A DNA stretch of 64,000 nt from Halobacillus karajensis (GTDB lineage: Bacteria; Bacillota; Bacilli; Bacillales; Halobacillaceae), in the NCBI RefSeq assembly GCF_900108515.1, contig NZ_FNWW01000005.1:62001-126000 (forward strand), in the 5' to 3' direction. This document shows, in pieces, positions 34,727 to 44,022 of the stretch. The position numbers and the translations under genes are program-made. Positions within the stretch are counted from its first letter, which is position 1; the number at the start of each line of letters is the position of its first letter. The notes under the pieces were generated by a model. The model saw only the letters and a program-made list of their open reading frames with translations, ran no database searches and was not told the DNA's origin.

Positions 34727-35988
34727 GAAACATGTTAGGCTTCATTGTTAAAAGTCTGATCGTAGCGTTTTTATTCGCTGTCTTATTTGCATATGCGATG
34801 TTTCAAGGTGGTTTTGTCAGCTGGTTTCTCTTTTACGCCTTTTTACCTTTTCTTCTATATATGGCTGCTTTGCTCATATATCCAGTGCACGACTGGAAAG
34901 TGGAGAGAAGGTTATCGAAGCGGATGGCGGTAGGAGGGGAAACGATTGAGGTCGAAGTGACACTTAAGCGCAGACTCCCTTTTCCTATTTATTATTGTGT
35001 AATAGAAGAACATTTACCGCACTCTTTGAAGAAAGTGGACAAGCACTTAGAGAAATACAAGGATATGGAAGAAACCGATCATTATTATAAACCACGCAAG
35101 GTAAAACGTGTGGTGTTTCCTTGGTTCAACAAGGCCATCACTTATCGTTATCAGCTTGATCAGGTCCCTCGCGGAGAACATGTACTTAAAACTTTCCGGA
35201 TTAAAACCGGAGATTTCTTCAGTTTCGTGAAAAAGGAGCATATCTATCAACATGAAAGTAAACTGCTCGTATTTCCCTATGTGCGCCCCGTAAAGATGAA
35301 AGACAGAGTGAACAGCTTTGAAAAAGGAGCAAGCCCGTCTTTCAAATGGAATGAAAAGAATACAAACATCGTGACAGGTGTACGTGAGTATATGCCTGGT
35401 GATCGTTTTGCCTGGGTAGATTGGAAAACAACAGCGAAGAAGAATGAGATGATGACCAAGGAGTTTGAACAAGAGAAAAGTGTGGATATGATGCTGATAT
35501 TGAATGGAGTCTATCATCCGGACGGGAGCTCTTTGAGCTTTGAGGGAGCGGTCGAATTCACGGCTTCTATGTTAAAAGAATACCACAAGTATTCCTCCCC
35601 CCTTTCGTTTATGTCACTTGGAGACGAAAGAAAGTATTATCCTTTTCGACCAGATCACACCTATCAACAGAAAATACAAGAACACCTGGCACGAATCCGC
35701 CATACCGGTAAGATTCCCTTTGCCCAACAGCTGGACCGGGAAAAATCCTTAATTCCAAGCGGAATCCTGCTCATGATCGTCAGCCACTATTTAGATAAGG
35801 ACCTTCAAAACGAGATAAGTAAATGGATGAAACGTAGCAAACGTATCGTCTTTTTTTATGTTTGCCCTCATAATCAGCTATCATTTCAGGATCACCAAGC
35901 TATAAAGCAATTGAAAAGCGAGGGAATCGTTGTCAACATATTAAGTGAAGATCAATTGACACAACAACAATTTGAGGTGAACACGTAA
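34723..35988 (+). CDS. DUF58 domain protein
   Basis: This 421-residue protein has two N-terminal membrane spans (about 5-50), a beta-rich middle, and the DUF58 signature VREYMPGDRFAWVDWKTTAKK at about 210-230. The C-terminal part has the vWA-like layout LMLILNG...ILLMIVSHY. The function is unknown. DUF58 proteins are regular partners of MoxR ATPases and transglutaminase-like membrane proteins. It overlaps its neighbours by four bases upstream and one base downstream. Confidence 0.85.
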   Translation: MRNMLGFIVKSLIVAFLFAVLFAYAMFQGGFVSWFLFYAFLPFLLYMAALLIYPVHDWKVERRLSKRMAVGGETIEVEVTLKRRLPFPIYYCVIEEHLPHSLKKVDKHLEKYKDMEETDHYYKPRKVKRVVFPWFNKAITYRYQLDQVPRGEHVLKTFRIKTGDFFSFVKKEHIYQHESKLLVFPYVRPVKMKDRVNSFEKGASPSFKWNEKNTNIVTGVREYMPGDRFAWVDWKTTAKKNEMMTKEFEQEKSVDMMLILNGVYHPDGSSLSFEGAVEFTASMLKEYHKYSSPLSFMSLGDERKYYPFRPDHTYQQKIQEHLARIRHTGKIPFAQQLDREKSLIPSGILLMIVSHYLDKDLQNEISKWMKRSKRIVFFYVCPHNQLSFQDHQAIKQLKSEGIVVNILSEDQLTQQQFEVNT

Positions 35989-38180
35989 TGGAAGAGCGAC
36001 AATTGTTCATCTATAAACTCGTTCTCTATGTCACTGGTTTTCTATTATTCTGTGAATGGTTGAGGCCTTTGGAGACGATCTCCCACACAGAGGACGTCAA
36101 GATATTTTTCATTTATGCGGTGTTTTGCTTTTTTGTTTCCTTTTTGCAGGTTCCATGGTATGTATCGATTCCACTAAAAGGAATGGCCCTCGCGTTCATC
36201 ATGGATGGTTTATATATCGCAGAAAGAATTTTTTCAGGGGCCTGGTTTTCGGTCTTCTATGAACAAATTATTTTTAACACCCAAATGATTCAATTTCAGG
36301 AATGGTGGCAGATGACACCATTGTTTCGAAGTTTGCTCTTTTTAATTCTCTTATGGCTGATGAGTTATTTGCTTTACTACTGGTTCGTCATTGCGCGTCG
36401 GATGTTCTTTTTTGTGCTGTTAACCTTGATTTATGTGACTGTCGTCGATACGTTTACTGTCTTTGATGGCAAATGGTCGATTATAAGGACATTTGTAATC
36501 GGGATGATAGCGCTCGGCTTATCCAGCTTTGCTAGAGAGATGGATAAAGAGTCGATTCCTTTCAAAGGGTTGCACAAAGCCAGGGTATGGACCATCCCTC
36601 TCATTGCCGTCATTCTTTTATCTTCGGCAGCTGCCTATGCCTCCCCGAAGTTCGATCCGCAATGGCCGGATCCTGTCCCCTATCTAGAAAGTGCCGCGGG
36701 TGGAGCAGGACCGGGTGGAAGTAGGAATGGAACCGTGCAAAAAGTAGGATATGGGGAGGATGACAGTCGTTTAGGCGGTTCGTTTATCCAAGATGACACC
36801 CCTGTTTTTGAAGCGGTCGCGGATGGTGAACGCTATTGGAGAATTGAATCAAAGGATACCTATACAGGAAAAGGGTGGGAGGATACGCTCGATGAATCTG
36901 TGACAAATATGGATCCGGAAAATATTACATTTGAAACTTTTTCTGAAGAGGTGGAAGTGGAAGAACAAACCGCTTTCATTACAATGGAAAGACAAGCTTC
37001 ATTTAAGAAATTAGTTTACCCATATGGGCTTTCATCCCTGGTAAGGTTCCCATCTGATTATGAGCTTCTTGTCCATGTTCATACAGGGGAAATGGATACA
37101 GTTAAAGGCGGATCTCCGGCTAAACTAGGGGAGTTTGTTGCTAACTATGAATTCCCTTCTTTTGAATACAATCAACTGAGGGAGGCGGGGGATGATGATC
37201 CTCAAGAAATTCGCGATCGTTATTTGCAACTGCCGGAAAGTCTTCCGAATAGAGTGAGGAATCTGGCCAGTCAGATTGTCGGCGAGGAAGATAATCGCTA
37301 CGACCGGGTGAAAGCAGTAGAGTCATATTTTTCATCCAACGGATTTGAATACTCAACGACAGATGTCCCCGTTCCGGACGAAAATGATGATTATGTGGAT
37401 CAATTTCTATTTGAATCTCAGCTCGGTTATTGTGACAACTTCTCTACTTCCATGGTAATTCTGCTGCGCTCTGAAGGGATCCCTGCCCGCTGGGTTAAGG
37501 GATTTACGGGAGGTGAACGAATCGATACCCGTGAGTTTAATGATAATGTGCAGAATGTGTATCAGGTGACGAGTGGCAACGCCCATTCTTGGGTAGAAGT
37601 GTATTTTCCTGAAGTAGGGTGGGTACCATTTGAGCCGACAAAAGGGTTTACGAACACTACAGATTTCTATACAGATGTTGATACACAAGATAGCGAAGAT
37701 TCTGCTGCTACTCCTGAAGATGGGGAGATATCTGAGGACAACTTAGGAAATCCTCAACAAATGGATGGGGAGGAACAGAGTTCAGACCAAGCAGGAGCTG
37801 GTTCTTCAGATCAACATAATACGTGGATAGTGGTGTTGTCCGTTGGATTTCTCATAATAGCCGTGATTCTTTTCGTTACCAGATATCGCTGGATGTCTAT
37901 GTTCTTGATTCGTAAGTATCGTAAGAATAGTGATGAACAAACTTATGAAAAAGCCTATTTATATCTTTTGAAAGTCCTGGACTATAAGGGATTTAAGCGT
38001 AAGCCTGAACAGACTTTACGGGATTTTGCGAGAACCGTGGATCAGCATTATCAGTCTAACGATATGCGCCGACTGACGGATGATTATGAACGGGTGGTTT
38101 ATGGGAATGAATCACAAAGGACACAGTGGCCGAAAGTCACAGAATTATGGGAAGATTTAATCAAAAAGACATTGTCTTGA
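35988..38180 (+). CDS. Membrane transglutaminase-like protein (TgpA type)
   Basis: This 730-residue protein has about six N-terminal spans (DUF3488-like, 10-215), a large extracytoplasmic transglutaminase-core domain, a further span at about 608-628 and a cytoplasmic DUF4129-like tail. The catalytic Cys482 lies in LGYCDNFSTSMVILLRSEG and His533 in NAHSWVEVYFPEVGWVPFEPT. The third residue would be Glu549, where many relatives have Asp. The substrate is unknown; Pseudomonas TgpA is essential, but the role in Firmicutes is unsettled. An acidic low-complexity stretch (about 565-605) precedes the last span. It is the last gene of the moxR operon. Confidence 0.87.
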   Translation: MEERQLFIYKLVLYVTGFLLFCEWLRPLETISHTEDVKIFFIYAVFCFFVSFLQVPWYVSIPLKGMALAFIMDGLYIAERIFSGAWFSVFYEQIIFNTQMIQFQEWWQMTPLFRSLLFLILLWLMSYLLYYWFVIARRMFFFVLLTLIYVTVVDTFTVFDGKWSIIRTFVIGMIALGLSSFAREMDKESIPFKGLHKARVWTIPLIAVILLSSAAAYASPKFDPQWPDPVPYLESAAGGAGPGGSRNGTVQKVGYGEDDSRLGGSFIQDDTPVFEAVADGERYWRIESKDTYTGKGWEDTLDESVTNMDPENITFETFSEEVEVEEQTAFITMERQASFKKLVYPYGLSSLVRFPSDYELLVHVHTGEMDTVKGGSPAKLGEFVANYEFPSFEYNQLREAGDDDPQEIRDRYLQLPESLPNRVRNLASQIVGEEDNRYDRVKAVESYFSSNGFEYSTTDVPVPDENDDYVDQFLFESQLGYCDNFSTSMVILLRSEGIPARWVKGFTGGERIDTREFNDNVQNVYQVTSGNAHSWVEVYFPEVGWVPFEPTKGFTNTTDFYTDVDTQDSEDSAATPEDGEISEDNLGNPQQMDGEEQSSDQAGAGSSDQHNTWIVVLSVGFLIIAVILFVTRYRWMSMFLIRKYRKNSDEQTYEKAYLYLLKVLDYKGFKRKPEQTLRDFARTVDQHYQSNDMRRLTDDYERVVYGNESQRTQWPKVTELWEDLIKKTLS

Positions 38181-38231
38181 TTCCTTGTCACGCGGTTGAT
38201 AGAATGAATGAAAATTATTAGATGCATTCTT

Positions 38232-38303
38232 CCTTCGTATATCCTCGGGAATATGGTCCGAGAGTCTCTACCGGGGCACCGTAAAAGCCCTGACTATGGA
38301 GGT
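38232..38303 (+). ncRNA. Guanine-type purine riboswitch upstream of guaA
   Basis: The aptamer core is complete: P1 arms CCTTCGTAT and CTATGGAGG, conserved GAATATGG, TCTCTACC and GGCACCGTAA, and the 3' GACTATGG. The discriminator base before the last TATG is C, the guanine-specific form. A terminator lies about 30 bases downstream. Confidence 0.92.
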
Positions 38304-38330
38304 GGGAATCACGTGACATGTATGGACACA

Positions 38331-38391
38331 CATGGATGGATTTCTGCCTTCGTTGTTTAATGAAAACGGTGGATCTCCATCCATTTTTTAT
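38331..38391 (+). terminator. Riboswitch-controlled terminator before guaA
   Basis: ATGGATGG and CCATCCAT form the stem base, followed by TTTTTTATT. Guanine binding should favour it and shut off guaA. The bases between it and the guaA start at 38519 hold only the ribosome site. Confidence 0.75.
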
Positions 38392-38518
38392 TGTCTAGGA
38401 AAAAAATAGAGGAGCGCCCTTATTGAAGGGGCCGTATCATCAAGTTGCAGCTTTTTTGCTCTTGAATAAGGGAAGTTTACAACAAGTAGTTAAGTTTGAT
38501 AAACAAGGAGTGGACCAA

Positions 38519-40057
38519 ATGGAACAAGTACAAGGCATGATCCTCGTTCTGGACTTCGGGAGCCAGTACAACCAATTGATCACACGGCGGATCCGTGAAT
38601 TCGGTGTATATAGTGAGCTTCACTCACACAAGATGAGCATCGAGGAAATTAAAGCAATGAACCCAAGCGGCATTATTTTATCGGGTGGACCGAACAGTGT
38701 TTATGGAGAAGACAGCTTCCGTTGTGATGAGCAGATTTTTGAATTGGGCATTCCGGTTCTCGGAATCTGCTATGGTATGCAGCTGATGACCCACCATTTT
38801 AAAGGGAAAGTCGAACGTGCGAAACAGCGGGAATATGGAAAAGCTGATATCCACATCGACGAAGATCCGGTCATTTTTGCTAAGACTCCTCGTGAACAGA
38901 CGGTTTGGATGAGTCACAGCGATAAAGTTATTGAAGCTCCTGAAGGATTTAAGGTCGATGCGACAAGTCCTTCTTGCCCGGTAGCGGCGATCAGCAATGA
39001 TGAGACGCAAATGTACGGGGTACAGTTCCATCCGGAAGTCCGTCACTCCGAGTACGGGAATGACATTCTACGCAGCTTTGTGTTCGATGTTTGTGAAGCG
39101 ACAGATGATTGGACTATGGAACACGTAGTCGAGATGGAAGTGGAGAAAATCCGTGAAAAAGTTGGAGACCGCAAAGTGCTATGTGCATTAAGCGGAGGTG
39201 TCGATTCTTCTGTCGTGGCCGCACTGATCCATCGAGCTATCGGAGATCAGCTGACATGTATTTTTGTGGACCATGGTCTACTTCGTAAAAATGAAGCCGA
39301 TGATGTGATGCGTACACTGGGGGATGGTTTTAATATGAACATCATTAAAATCGATGCCAAGGATCGTTTCATGAGTAAGCTTGAAGGTGTTTCCGACCCA
39401 GAGAAGAAGCGGAAGATTATCGGCAATGAATTTATATATGTATTTGATGATGAAGCAGAGAAATTAAAAGATATTGACTTCCTCGCTCAAGGAACGCTGT
39501 ACACGGATATCATCGAAAGTGGAACGGAAACAGCCCAGACTATTAAATCCCATCATAATGTAGGTGGCCTTCCTGAAGATATGGAGTTTGATTTGATTGA
39601 ACCGTTAAACACATTGTTCAAAGATGAGGTTCGGGCTCTAGGTACAGAACTGGGTGTACCTGAACACATCGTTTGGCGCCAGCCTTTCCCGGGACCGGGG
39701 CTTGCCATTCGAGTGCTTGGCGAAGTGACAGAAGAAAAGCTAGAAATCGTCCGCGAATCGGACGCGGTTCTTCGGGATGAAATTAAAAAAGCTGGACTCG
39801 ACCGTGACATCTGGCAATACTTTACGGTGCTGCCGGATATTCGCTCCGTCGGTGTTATGGGGGATGAACGTACCTATGACTACACGATCGGCATACGAGC
39901 GGTCACATCGATTGATGGCATGACATCCGACTGGGCCCGTATTCCGTGGGATGTGTTGGAGAAAATCTCTACACGTATTGTGAATGAAGTTGATCATATT
40001 AACCGAGTCGTTTATGATGTGACAAGCAAGCCGCCAGCAACGATTGAATGGGAATAA
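38519..40057 (+). CDS. guaA: GMP synthase (glutamine-hydrolysing)
   Basis: This 512-residue enzyme converts XMP to GMP. The class I glutamine amidotransferase domain (about 5-195) has Cys84 in GICYGMQ and the His-Glu pair in [10 protein letters not shown]. The ATP-pyrophosphatase domain starts with SGGVDSS (225-231), and a C-terminal dimerisation domain ends in [10 protein letters not shown] place the start at ATG 38519, behind AAGGAG. An in-frame TTG at 38423 adds 32 residues absent from homologues. Length equals that of B. subtilis GuaA. It is monocistronic and controlled by the riboswitch. Confidence 0.96.
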   Translation: MEQVQGMILVLDFGSQYNQLITRRIREFGVYSELHSHKMSIEEIKAMNPSGIILSGGPNSVYGEDSFRCDEQIFELGIPVLGICYGMQLMTHHFKGKVERAKQREYGKADIHIDEDPVIFAKTPREQTVWMSHSDKVIEAPEGFKVDATSPSCPVAAISNDETQMYGVQFHPEVRHSEYGNDILRSFVFDVCEATDDWTMEHVVEMEVEKIREKVGDRKVLCALSGGVDSSVVAALIHRAIGDQLTCIFVDHGLLRKNEADDVMRTLGDGFNMNIIKIDAKDRFMSKLEGVSDPEKKRKIIGNEFIYVFDDEAEKLKDIDFLAQGTLYTDIIESGTETAQTIKSHHNVGGLPEDMEFDLIEPLNTLFKDEVRALGTELGVPEHIVWRQPFPGPGLAIRVLGEVTEEKLEIVRESDAVLRDEIKKAGLDRDIWQYFTVLPDIRSVGVMGDERTYDYTIGIRAVTSIDGMTSDWARIPWDVLEKISTRIVNEVDHINRVVYDVTSKPPATIEWE

Positions 40058-40097
40058 TCGAACGTTAGATGTTTTTTTGGAAATAATGTTCGGTTTT
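40056..40097 (+). promoter_or_regulatory. PurR-box pair upstream of the purine permease
   Basis: ATCGAACGTTA (40056-40066) and AATGTTCGGTTTT (40085-40097) are inverted PurBox half-sites whose CGAAC/GTTCG cores start 29 bases apart. They lie directly ahead of the -35 element, as in B. subtilis PurR targets. Confidence 0.75.
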
Positions 40098-40101
40098 AAT
40101 G

Positions 40102-40130
40102 TTGACGAAAGGTGTCGGACCTTGTAAGAT
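40102..40130 (+). promoter_or_regulatory. SigA promoter of the purine permease
   Basis: TTGACG (40102-40107) and TAAGAT (40125-40130) are 17 bases apart, just upstream of the riboswitch. Confidence 0.7.
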
Positions 40131-40151
40131 AAAGATAAATTCATAATGCAA

Positions 40152-40226
40152 CACCGCCGTATAATTTTGGGAATAGGGCCCATGAGTTTCTACCAGACTG
40201 CCGTAAATTAGTCTGACTACGTTGGT
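40152..40226 (+). ncRNA. Guanine-type purine riboswitch upstream of the permease
   Basis: P1 is CACCgcCGTA paired with TACGttGGTG. Core elements ATAATTTTGGGAATAGG, GTTTCTACC, GCCGTAAA and CTGACTAC are present, with C as the guanine-specific discriminator. Confidence 0.9.
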
Positions 40227-40286
40227 GAATAGATGATGGGAGACCTTTATAGGCTATCCTATCGTCCGTTTCCTTCGTATAGATGT

Positions 40287-40320
40287 AGACACTCTTGGAG
40301 CTTCCAAGAGTGTCTTTTTT
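40287..40320 (+). terminator. Riboswitch-controlled terminator before the permease
   Basis: AGACACTCTTGGA and TCCAAGAGTGTCT form a 13-bp stem followed by TTTTT. Confidence 0.9.
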
Positions 40321-40330
40321 AATGGTGCCA

Positions 40331-40450
40331 GGTACAGAAAAAGAAAGCTCCAACCTGGTACCGATGTTATCACCTCCGTATCAGGTACGGAAAAACGACT
40401 GGGGTGTATAAGGTACGAAAAAAAGAAAAGAATGTACCGTGTACAGAATG
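40331..40450 (+). repeat. Scattered GGTAC-A/G-rich repeats in the permease leader
   Basis: GGTACAGAAAAAG (40331), GGTACGGAAAAAC (40384) and GGTACGAAAAAAAG (40411) recur between the terminator and the start codon, with a weaker GTACAGAATG at 40441. CCAGGT near 40329 can also pair with ACCTGG near 40354. No known element explains them. Confidence 0.45.
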
Positions 40451-40475
40451 GATAGAGATAGGGGAGGAAATGGTA

Positions 40476-41810
40476 ATGAGTAAATTTTTTAGGTTCAAAG
40501 AATTTGGTACATCGTACCGCAGAGAATTCATAGCGGGACTTACTACATTCCTGGCAATGGCATACATTTTGTTCGTTAACCCTTCAACGTTAGCATTGGA
40601 TGGGGTTGAGCAGCTTCCTGAAGGTGTCACACGTATCGATAAAGGGGCAGTATTTACATCTACTGCCATCGCTGCAGCAGTCGGGACCCTTATTATGGGG
40701 GTATTTGCAAAGTATCCGATCGCCTTGGCACCTGGGATGGGATTAAATGCCTTCTTTGCTTACACAGTTGTCTTAGGTTTCGGTATTCCTTGGGAAACGG
40801 CGCTCGCAGGCGTATTGGCTTCTGGACTTATTTTTATTGTATTAACTGTAACCGGCCTGCGTACGTTGATCATTGACGCTATCCCGCCGAATTTGAAACT
40901 GGCGGTCGGTGCGGGAATTGGTTTGTATATCGCATTCATTGGTTTTCAAAATTCGGGTATTGTTCAAAATAGTGATGCAACATTAGTGCAGCTTGGCGAT
41001 CTGACAGCAGGTCCAACTATGCTGGCGATTTTCGGTATTATAGTTAGTGTCATTCTGATGGCTATGGGGCTAAAAGGGGGTATATTTTACGGAATGGTTC
41101 TCACTTCCATTGCTGGAATGGTGACAGGGTTGATCGCACCACCGTCTGGAATGGGAGATGTCATTGGCTCAGTTCCTAGTGTAGCCCCTACGTTCGGCGC
41201 AGCTTTCACTCATTTTGGGGATATTTTCACTATTGAAATGCTTGTCGTTATTTTAACGTTTTTATTTGTTGATTTCTTTGATACAGCAGGAACGCTTGTG
41301 GCGGTAGCGACACAGGCAGGGTTTATGAAAGAAAACAAATTGCCGCGAGCCAATCGTGCCTTGTTCTCTGACTCTGCTGCGACTGTGGTCGGGGCTGTTG
41401 TGGGGACATCTACGACGACTTCCTATATTGAGTCTACTGCGGGTGTTGGCGCAGGAGGACGTACAGGATTCACGTCTGTTGTCACTGCTGGATTCTTTAT
41501 TTTGGCCCTTTTCTTCTCGCCATTATTATCTGTGGTCACTGCAGAAGTGACTGCGCCGGCGTTAATCATCGTGGGGGTTTTAATGGCGTCCACATTGAAA
41601 AATATTGACTGGGATCAGTTTGAAATTGCCGTACCTGCGTTCTTTACGATTGCTGCTATGCCGATGACGTACAGTATCGCAACAGGGATTGCTATGGGCT
41701 TCATTTTCTATCCGATTACCATGATTTTAAAAGGGCGGAGTAAAGAAATTCACCCGATTATGTACTTCTTGTTTGTCATCTTCGTTCTGTATTTTATCTT
41801 CCTTGCATAA
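40476..41810 (+). CDS. pbuG: Purine (hypoxanthine/guanine) permease, NCS2/AzgA type
   Basis: This 444-residue permease has 12-14 spans and the AzgA-type NCS2 motifs YRREFIAGLTTFLAMAYI, LAPGMGLNAFFAYTVV, FFDTAGTLVAVA and STTTSYIESTAGVGAGGRTG. It matches B. subtilis PbuG, which imports hypoxanthine and guanine; PbuO is the close alternative. I chose ATG 40476, seven bases after GGGGAGGA. Upstream in-frame codons to 40404 cross the repeat-rich leader. A PurR-box pair and a guanine riboswitch both lie upstream, so excess purine should repress uptake. Confidence 0.88.
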   Translation: MSKFFRFKEFGTSYRREFIAGLTTFLAMAYILFVNPSTLALDGVEQLPEGVTRIDKGAVFTSTAIAAAVGTLIMGVFAKYPIALAPGMGLNAFFAYTVVLGFGIPWETALAGVLASGLIFIVLTVTGLRTLIIDAIPPNLKLAVGAGIGLYIAFIGFQNSGIVQNSDATLVQLGDLTAGPTMLAIFGIIVSVILMAMGLKGGIFYGMVLTSIAGMVTGLIAPPSGMGDVIGSVPSVAPTFGAAFTHFGDIFTIEMLVVILTFLFVDFFDTAGTLVAVATQAGFMKENKLPRANRALFSDSAATVVGAVVGTSTTTSYIESTAGVGAGGRTGFTSVVTAGFFILALFFSPLLSVVTAEVTAPALIIVGVLMASTLKNIDWDQFEIAVPAFFTIAAMPMTYSIATGIAMGFIFYPITMILKGRSKEIHPIMYFLFVIFVLYFIFLA

Positions 41811-41888
41811 AAGGTACCGGTCACATCGAGGACTGAACTATAGAGAGAAAACAGCAGAAATGTATCAGCCTTCCGTGCTAACAAAAAG

Positions 41889-41921
41889 AACCGGCAGTTT
41901 GTAAAGAAACTGCCGGTTTTA
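41889..41921. terminator. Bidirectional terminator
   Basis: AACCGGCAGTTT and AAACTGCCGGTT form a perfect 12-bp stem. T-rich sequence follows on the plus strand and TTCTTTTTG on the minus strand. It serves the permease and the convergent hsp20 gene, whose stop codon touches the stem. Confidence 0.85.
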
Positions 41922-42344
41922 TTCATCTTCAAGGTGGCGGATGGTAATCGGACGCTGACGGGTTGAATCGGAAATATACCGATGCATCTGAACAATGAGC
42001 AGTCCGTGTTTATACGTAGCTTCCACTTTGTCATGTCGTACAGGAAAGGGGAGTTCGATGCTGCGTTCGAAAGCACCATCAGCAATTTCTGATTTAATTT
42101 GGTGACCGCCGCGGTGATTGATTTCTATTTTCCCTGTCAGCGTTAATGTGGAATGGTCGACAAGGACATCCACGTTTTTGGGATGGTTCATTCCAGGGAT
42201 ATTGACAAAGCAGAGCAGCTCATTATCATATTGATACAAATTAATCGCAGGGATGGCAGGTTTCATGATTCCTTCGAAATCCCCCCAGAAATCTTGGCCA
42301 AAGAAGCGTTCGAGATTGTTTTTCCAATCATTAAATTGATTCAT
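41919..42344 (-). CDS. Hsp20/alpha-crystallin-like small protein
   Basis: This 141-residue protein has the small heat-shock layout: an N-terminal arm with FFGQDFWGDFEGIM, a core PAINLYQYDNELLCFVNIPG, LTLTGKIE, FERSIELPFPV and EATYKHGLLIVQM. The last is the position of the family G-x-L motif. It may be an ATP-independent holdase or a spore-coat-type alpha-crystallin protein. The C-terminal I-x-I anchor reads PITIRHLEDE. The start has TTGGAGGCTG upstream on the minus strand. It is monocistronic. Confidence 0.8.
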   Translation of the reverse strand: MNQFNDWKNNLERFFGQDFWGDFEGIMKPAIPAINLYQYDNELLCFVNIPGMNHPKNVDVLVDHSTLTLTGKIEINHRGGHQIKSEIADGAFERSIELPFPVRHDKVEATYKHGLLIVQMHRYISDSTRQRPITIRHLEDE

Positions 42345-42487
42345 ATATATCAGCCTCCAAAATTTGTCATGGTTTGCGTTAAAAACTTATTGTGTACGTC
42401 TCTTCCCATGGTTTATAGTGTATGCAAAGAACATCGTCTAGGTGAATGTCCCGGTTTGTGGAAACCTTGGCGTAGGAGGCTGCATCT

Positions 42488-43060
42488 ATGTTTGATAATC
42501 CATTGATGATTATAGGGATCATCTTAGCTGTCAACGTTGTCTATGTTTCGTTTTTTACCCTCCGTATGATTTTCACACTGAAGGGACAACGCTACTTTGC
42601 TGCGTTCATCAGTATGTTTGAAATCGTCGTGTACATCTATGGGCTTGGCCTTGTGCTTGATCGGTTGGATCAGATTGAGAACGTCATTGCTTATGCGGTG
42701 GGGTACGGGTTGGGCGTCATCGTCGGGATGAAGATTGAAGAGAAGCTCGCTCTCGGGTATATTACAGTTAATGTGATATCTTCAGACCCAGACATCGATT
42801 TTACCCGCCAGCTCCGCGATAAAGGCTATGGTGTTACAAGCTGGTATGCGTATGGCATGGAGGGTGACCGCCTTGCGATGCAGATTCTGACACCAAGGAA
42901 GTATGAGATCGCCCTTTACGAAACGATCCGCTATATTGATCCGAAAGCATTTATCGTGGCCTATGAGCCGAAACAGATTCATGGTGGATTCTGGGTGAAA
43001 TCTGTGAAGAGAGGAAAGATTCGTGATGCCCAAAAAGAACAACAAGAAGAAGCGCTTTGA
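42488..43060 (+). CDS. yebE: DUF5698/DUF2179 membrane protein (YebE type)
   Basis: This 190-residue protein has three N-terminal membrane spans (about 5-100), containing [20 protein letters not shown] and [19 protein letters not shown], and a cytoplasmic DUF2179 domain (about 105-175). It belongs to the UPF0316 family; the molecular role is unknown. In B. subtilis yebE and yebG also lie between pbuG and purE. The site GTAGGAGG precedes the start. It overlaps yebG by 35 bases. Confidence 0.85.
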   Translation: MFDNPLMIIGIILAVNVVYVSFFTLRMIFTLKGQRYFAAFISMFEIVVYIYGLGLVLDRLDQIENVIAYAVGYGLGVIVGMKIEEKLALGYITVNVISSDPDIDFTRQLRDKGYGVTSWYAYGMEGDRLAMQILTPRKYEIALYETIRYIDPKAFIVAYEPKQIHGGFWVKSVKRGKIRDAQKEQQEEAL

Positions 43061-43229
43061 AGTCGGTGAAAAGGAAACGATCGGCCAGTGTCTTGATCGC
43101 ATGAAAAAAGAAGGGTACACACCGGTCCGGCGTGTTGAAGAGCCGATTTTCCGTGAAGAATCCCGAAATGGGGAAAAAGTGATGGAACCTATTGGAAAAA
43201 CCATCATATTTCATGCGGTTAAGCAATAA
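43026..43229 (+). CDS. yebG: NETI-motif protein (YebG type)
   Basis: This 67-residue basic protein contains [20 protein letters not shown], the NETI-type motif, and [10 protein letters not shown]. The function is unknown. The gene overlaps yebE and directly precedes the pur operon control region, as in B. subtilis. I chose ATG 43026, with GAGG eleven bases upstream, over GTG 43023. Confidence 0.82.
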   Translation: MPKKNNKKKRFEVGEKETIGQCLDRMKKEGYTPVRRVEEPIFREESRNGEKVMEPIGKTIIFHAVKQ

Positions 43230-43270
43230 AACCGAACGATGTAATATATTATTTTTATAATGTTCGACAT
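43229..43270 (+). promoter_or_regulatory. PurR-box pair of the pur operon
   Basis: AAACCGAACGAT (43229-43240) and ATGTTCGACAT (43260-43270) are inverted PurBoxes with cores starting 29 bases apart, the same geometry as at the purine permease. PurR should repress from here when PRPP is low. Confidence 0.8.
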
Positions 43271-43275
43271 TAGCG

Positions 43276-43305
43276 TTGACATTTGCAAACAGTACTTGAT
43301 ATGAT
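43276..43305 (+). promoter_or_regulatory. SigA promoter of the pur operon
   Basis: TTGACA (43276-43281) and TATGAT (43300-43305) are 18 bases apart, directly after the PurBoxes. Confidence 0.8.
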
Positions 43306-43327
43306 GAAAACAGAATTGCATAGACGA

Positions 43328-43395
43328 CCTCATATATGACGGGGATAAGGCCCGTACGTCTCTACCTGGGAACCGTAAATTTCCGGACTATGAGG
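43328..43395 (+). ncRNA. Guanine-type purine riboswitch of the pur operon
   Basis: P1 is CCTCATA paired with TATGAGG. GGGATAAGGCCC, CGTCTCTACC, GGAACCGTAAA and CGGACTATGAGG are the conserved parts, with C as the guanine-specific base. A terminator stands 43 bases downstream. Confidence 0.93.
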
Positions 43396-43438
43396 GGAGT
43401 TTAAGCGTGCTTAGCTTTTTCAGACCGGACATACGTGT

Positions 43439-43488
43439 GCCTGTTTGACTCCTCTCATTAATGAGGGGGCGTCGAACAGGCTTTTTTT
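43439..43488 (+). terminator. Riboswitch-controlled terminator of the pur operon
   Basis: GCCTGTTTGAC and GTCGAACAGGC pair around a 21-base loop that itself contains CTCTCATTAATGAG, followed by seven T. Confidence 0.88.
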
Positions 43489-43530
43489 ATGATATATGAA
43501 CTCACTTTTTAAATAGGAAAGAGGGATTCG

Positions 43531-44022
43531 ATGGCAAGTGTTGGAGTAATCATGGGAAGTATTTCAGATTGGGAAACCATGAAAGAAGCATGTGCCGTAC
43601 TTGATGAACTGTCAATCAAATACGAAAAAGAAATTATTTCGGCCCACCGGACGCCGGAAGAGATGTTCACCTATGCTGAGTCTGCCCGCGATAAAGGGCT
43701 GAAGGTCATTATCGCAGGAGCGGGAGGGGCGGCACACCTTCCAGGAATGGTTGCTGCTAAAACCACATTGCCGGTTATTGGAGTCCCGGTGGAATCGAAA
43801 GCTTTGCAAGGCTTAGACTCACTTCTATCAATTGTACAAATGCCCCGGGGTGTTCCTGTTGCCACGGTCGCGATAGGAAAAGCTGGAGCTGGGAATGCCG
43901 GGGTTCTGGCAGCAGAAATGATTGGCGCCTTCGATCAGGAAGTCGCTTCTAAACTATTGGACTACCGCCGGCAGATGGTGGAGAAAGTCGATGGGATGAG
44001 GAGGGATCTGCTTGAAACCTAA
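43531..44022 (+). CDS. purE: N5-carboxyaminoimidazole ribonucleotide mutase
   Basis: This 163-residue class I PurE moves the carboxyl group of N5-CAIR to C4 to make CAIR. The N-terminus [15 protein letters not shown] and [14 protein letters not shown] carry the active-site Ser/Asp and His, and [25 protein letters not shown] is the conserved core. It is the first gene of the pur operon and overlaps purK by 11 bases. Confidence 0.96.
   Translation: MASVGVIMGSISDWETMKEACAVLDELSIKYEKEIISAHRTPEEMFTYAESARDKGLKVIIAGAGGAAHLPGMVAAKTTLPVIGVPVESKALQGLDSLLSIVQMPRGVPVATVAIGKAGAGNAGVLAAEMIGAFDQEVASKLLDYRRQMVEKVDGMRRDLLET

Noticed and set aside
38423-38518. Extended start of guaA
   Set aside because: It adds 32 residues missing from GMP synthases. 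AAGGAG immediately precedes ATG 38519.
40404-40475. Extended start of the purine permease
   Set aside because: It crosses the repeat-rich leader; GGGGAGGA is correctly spaced only for ATG 40476.
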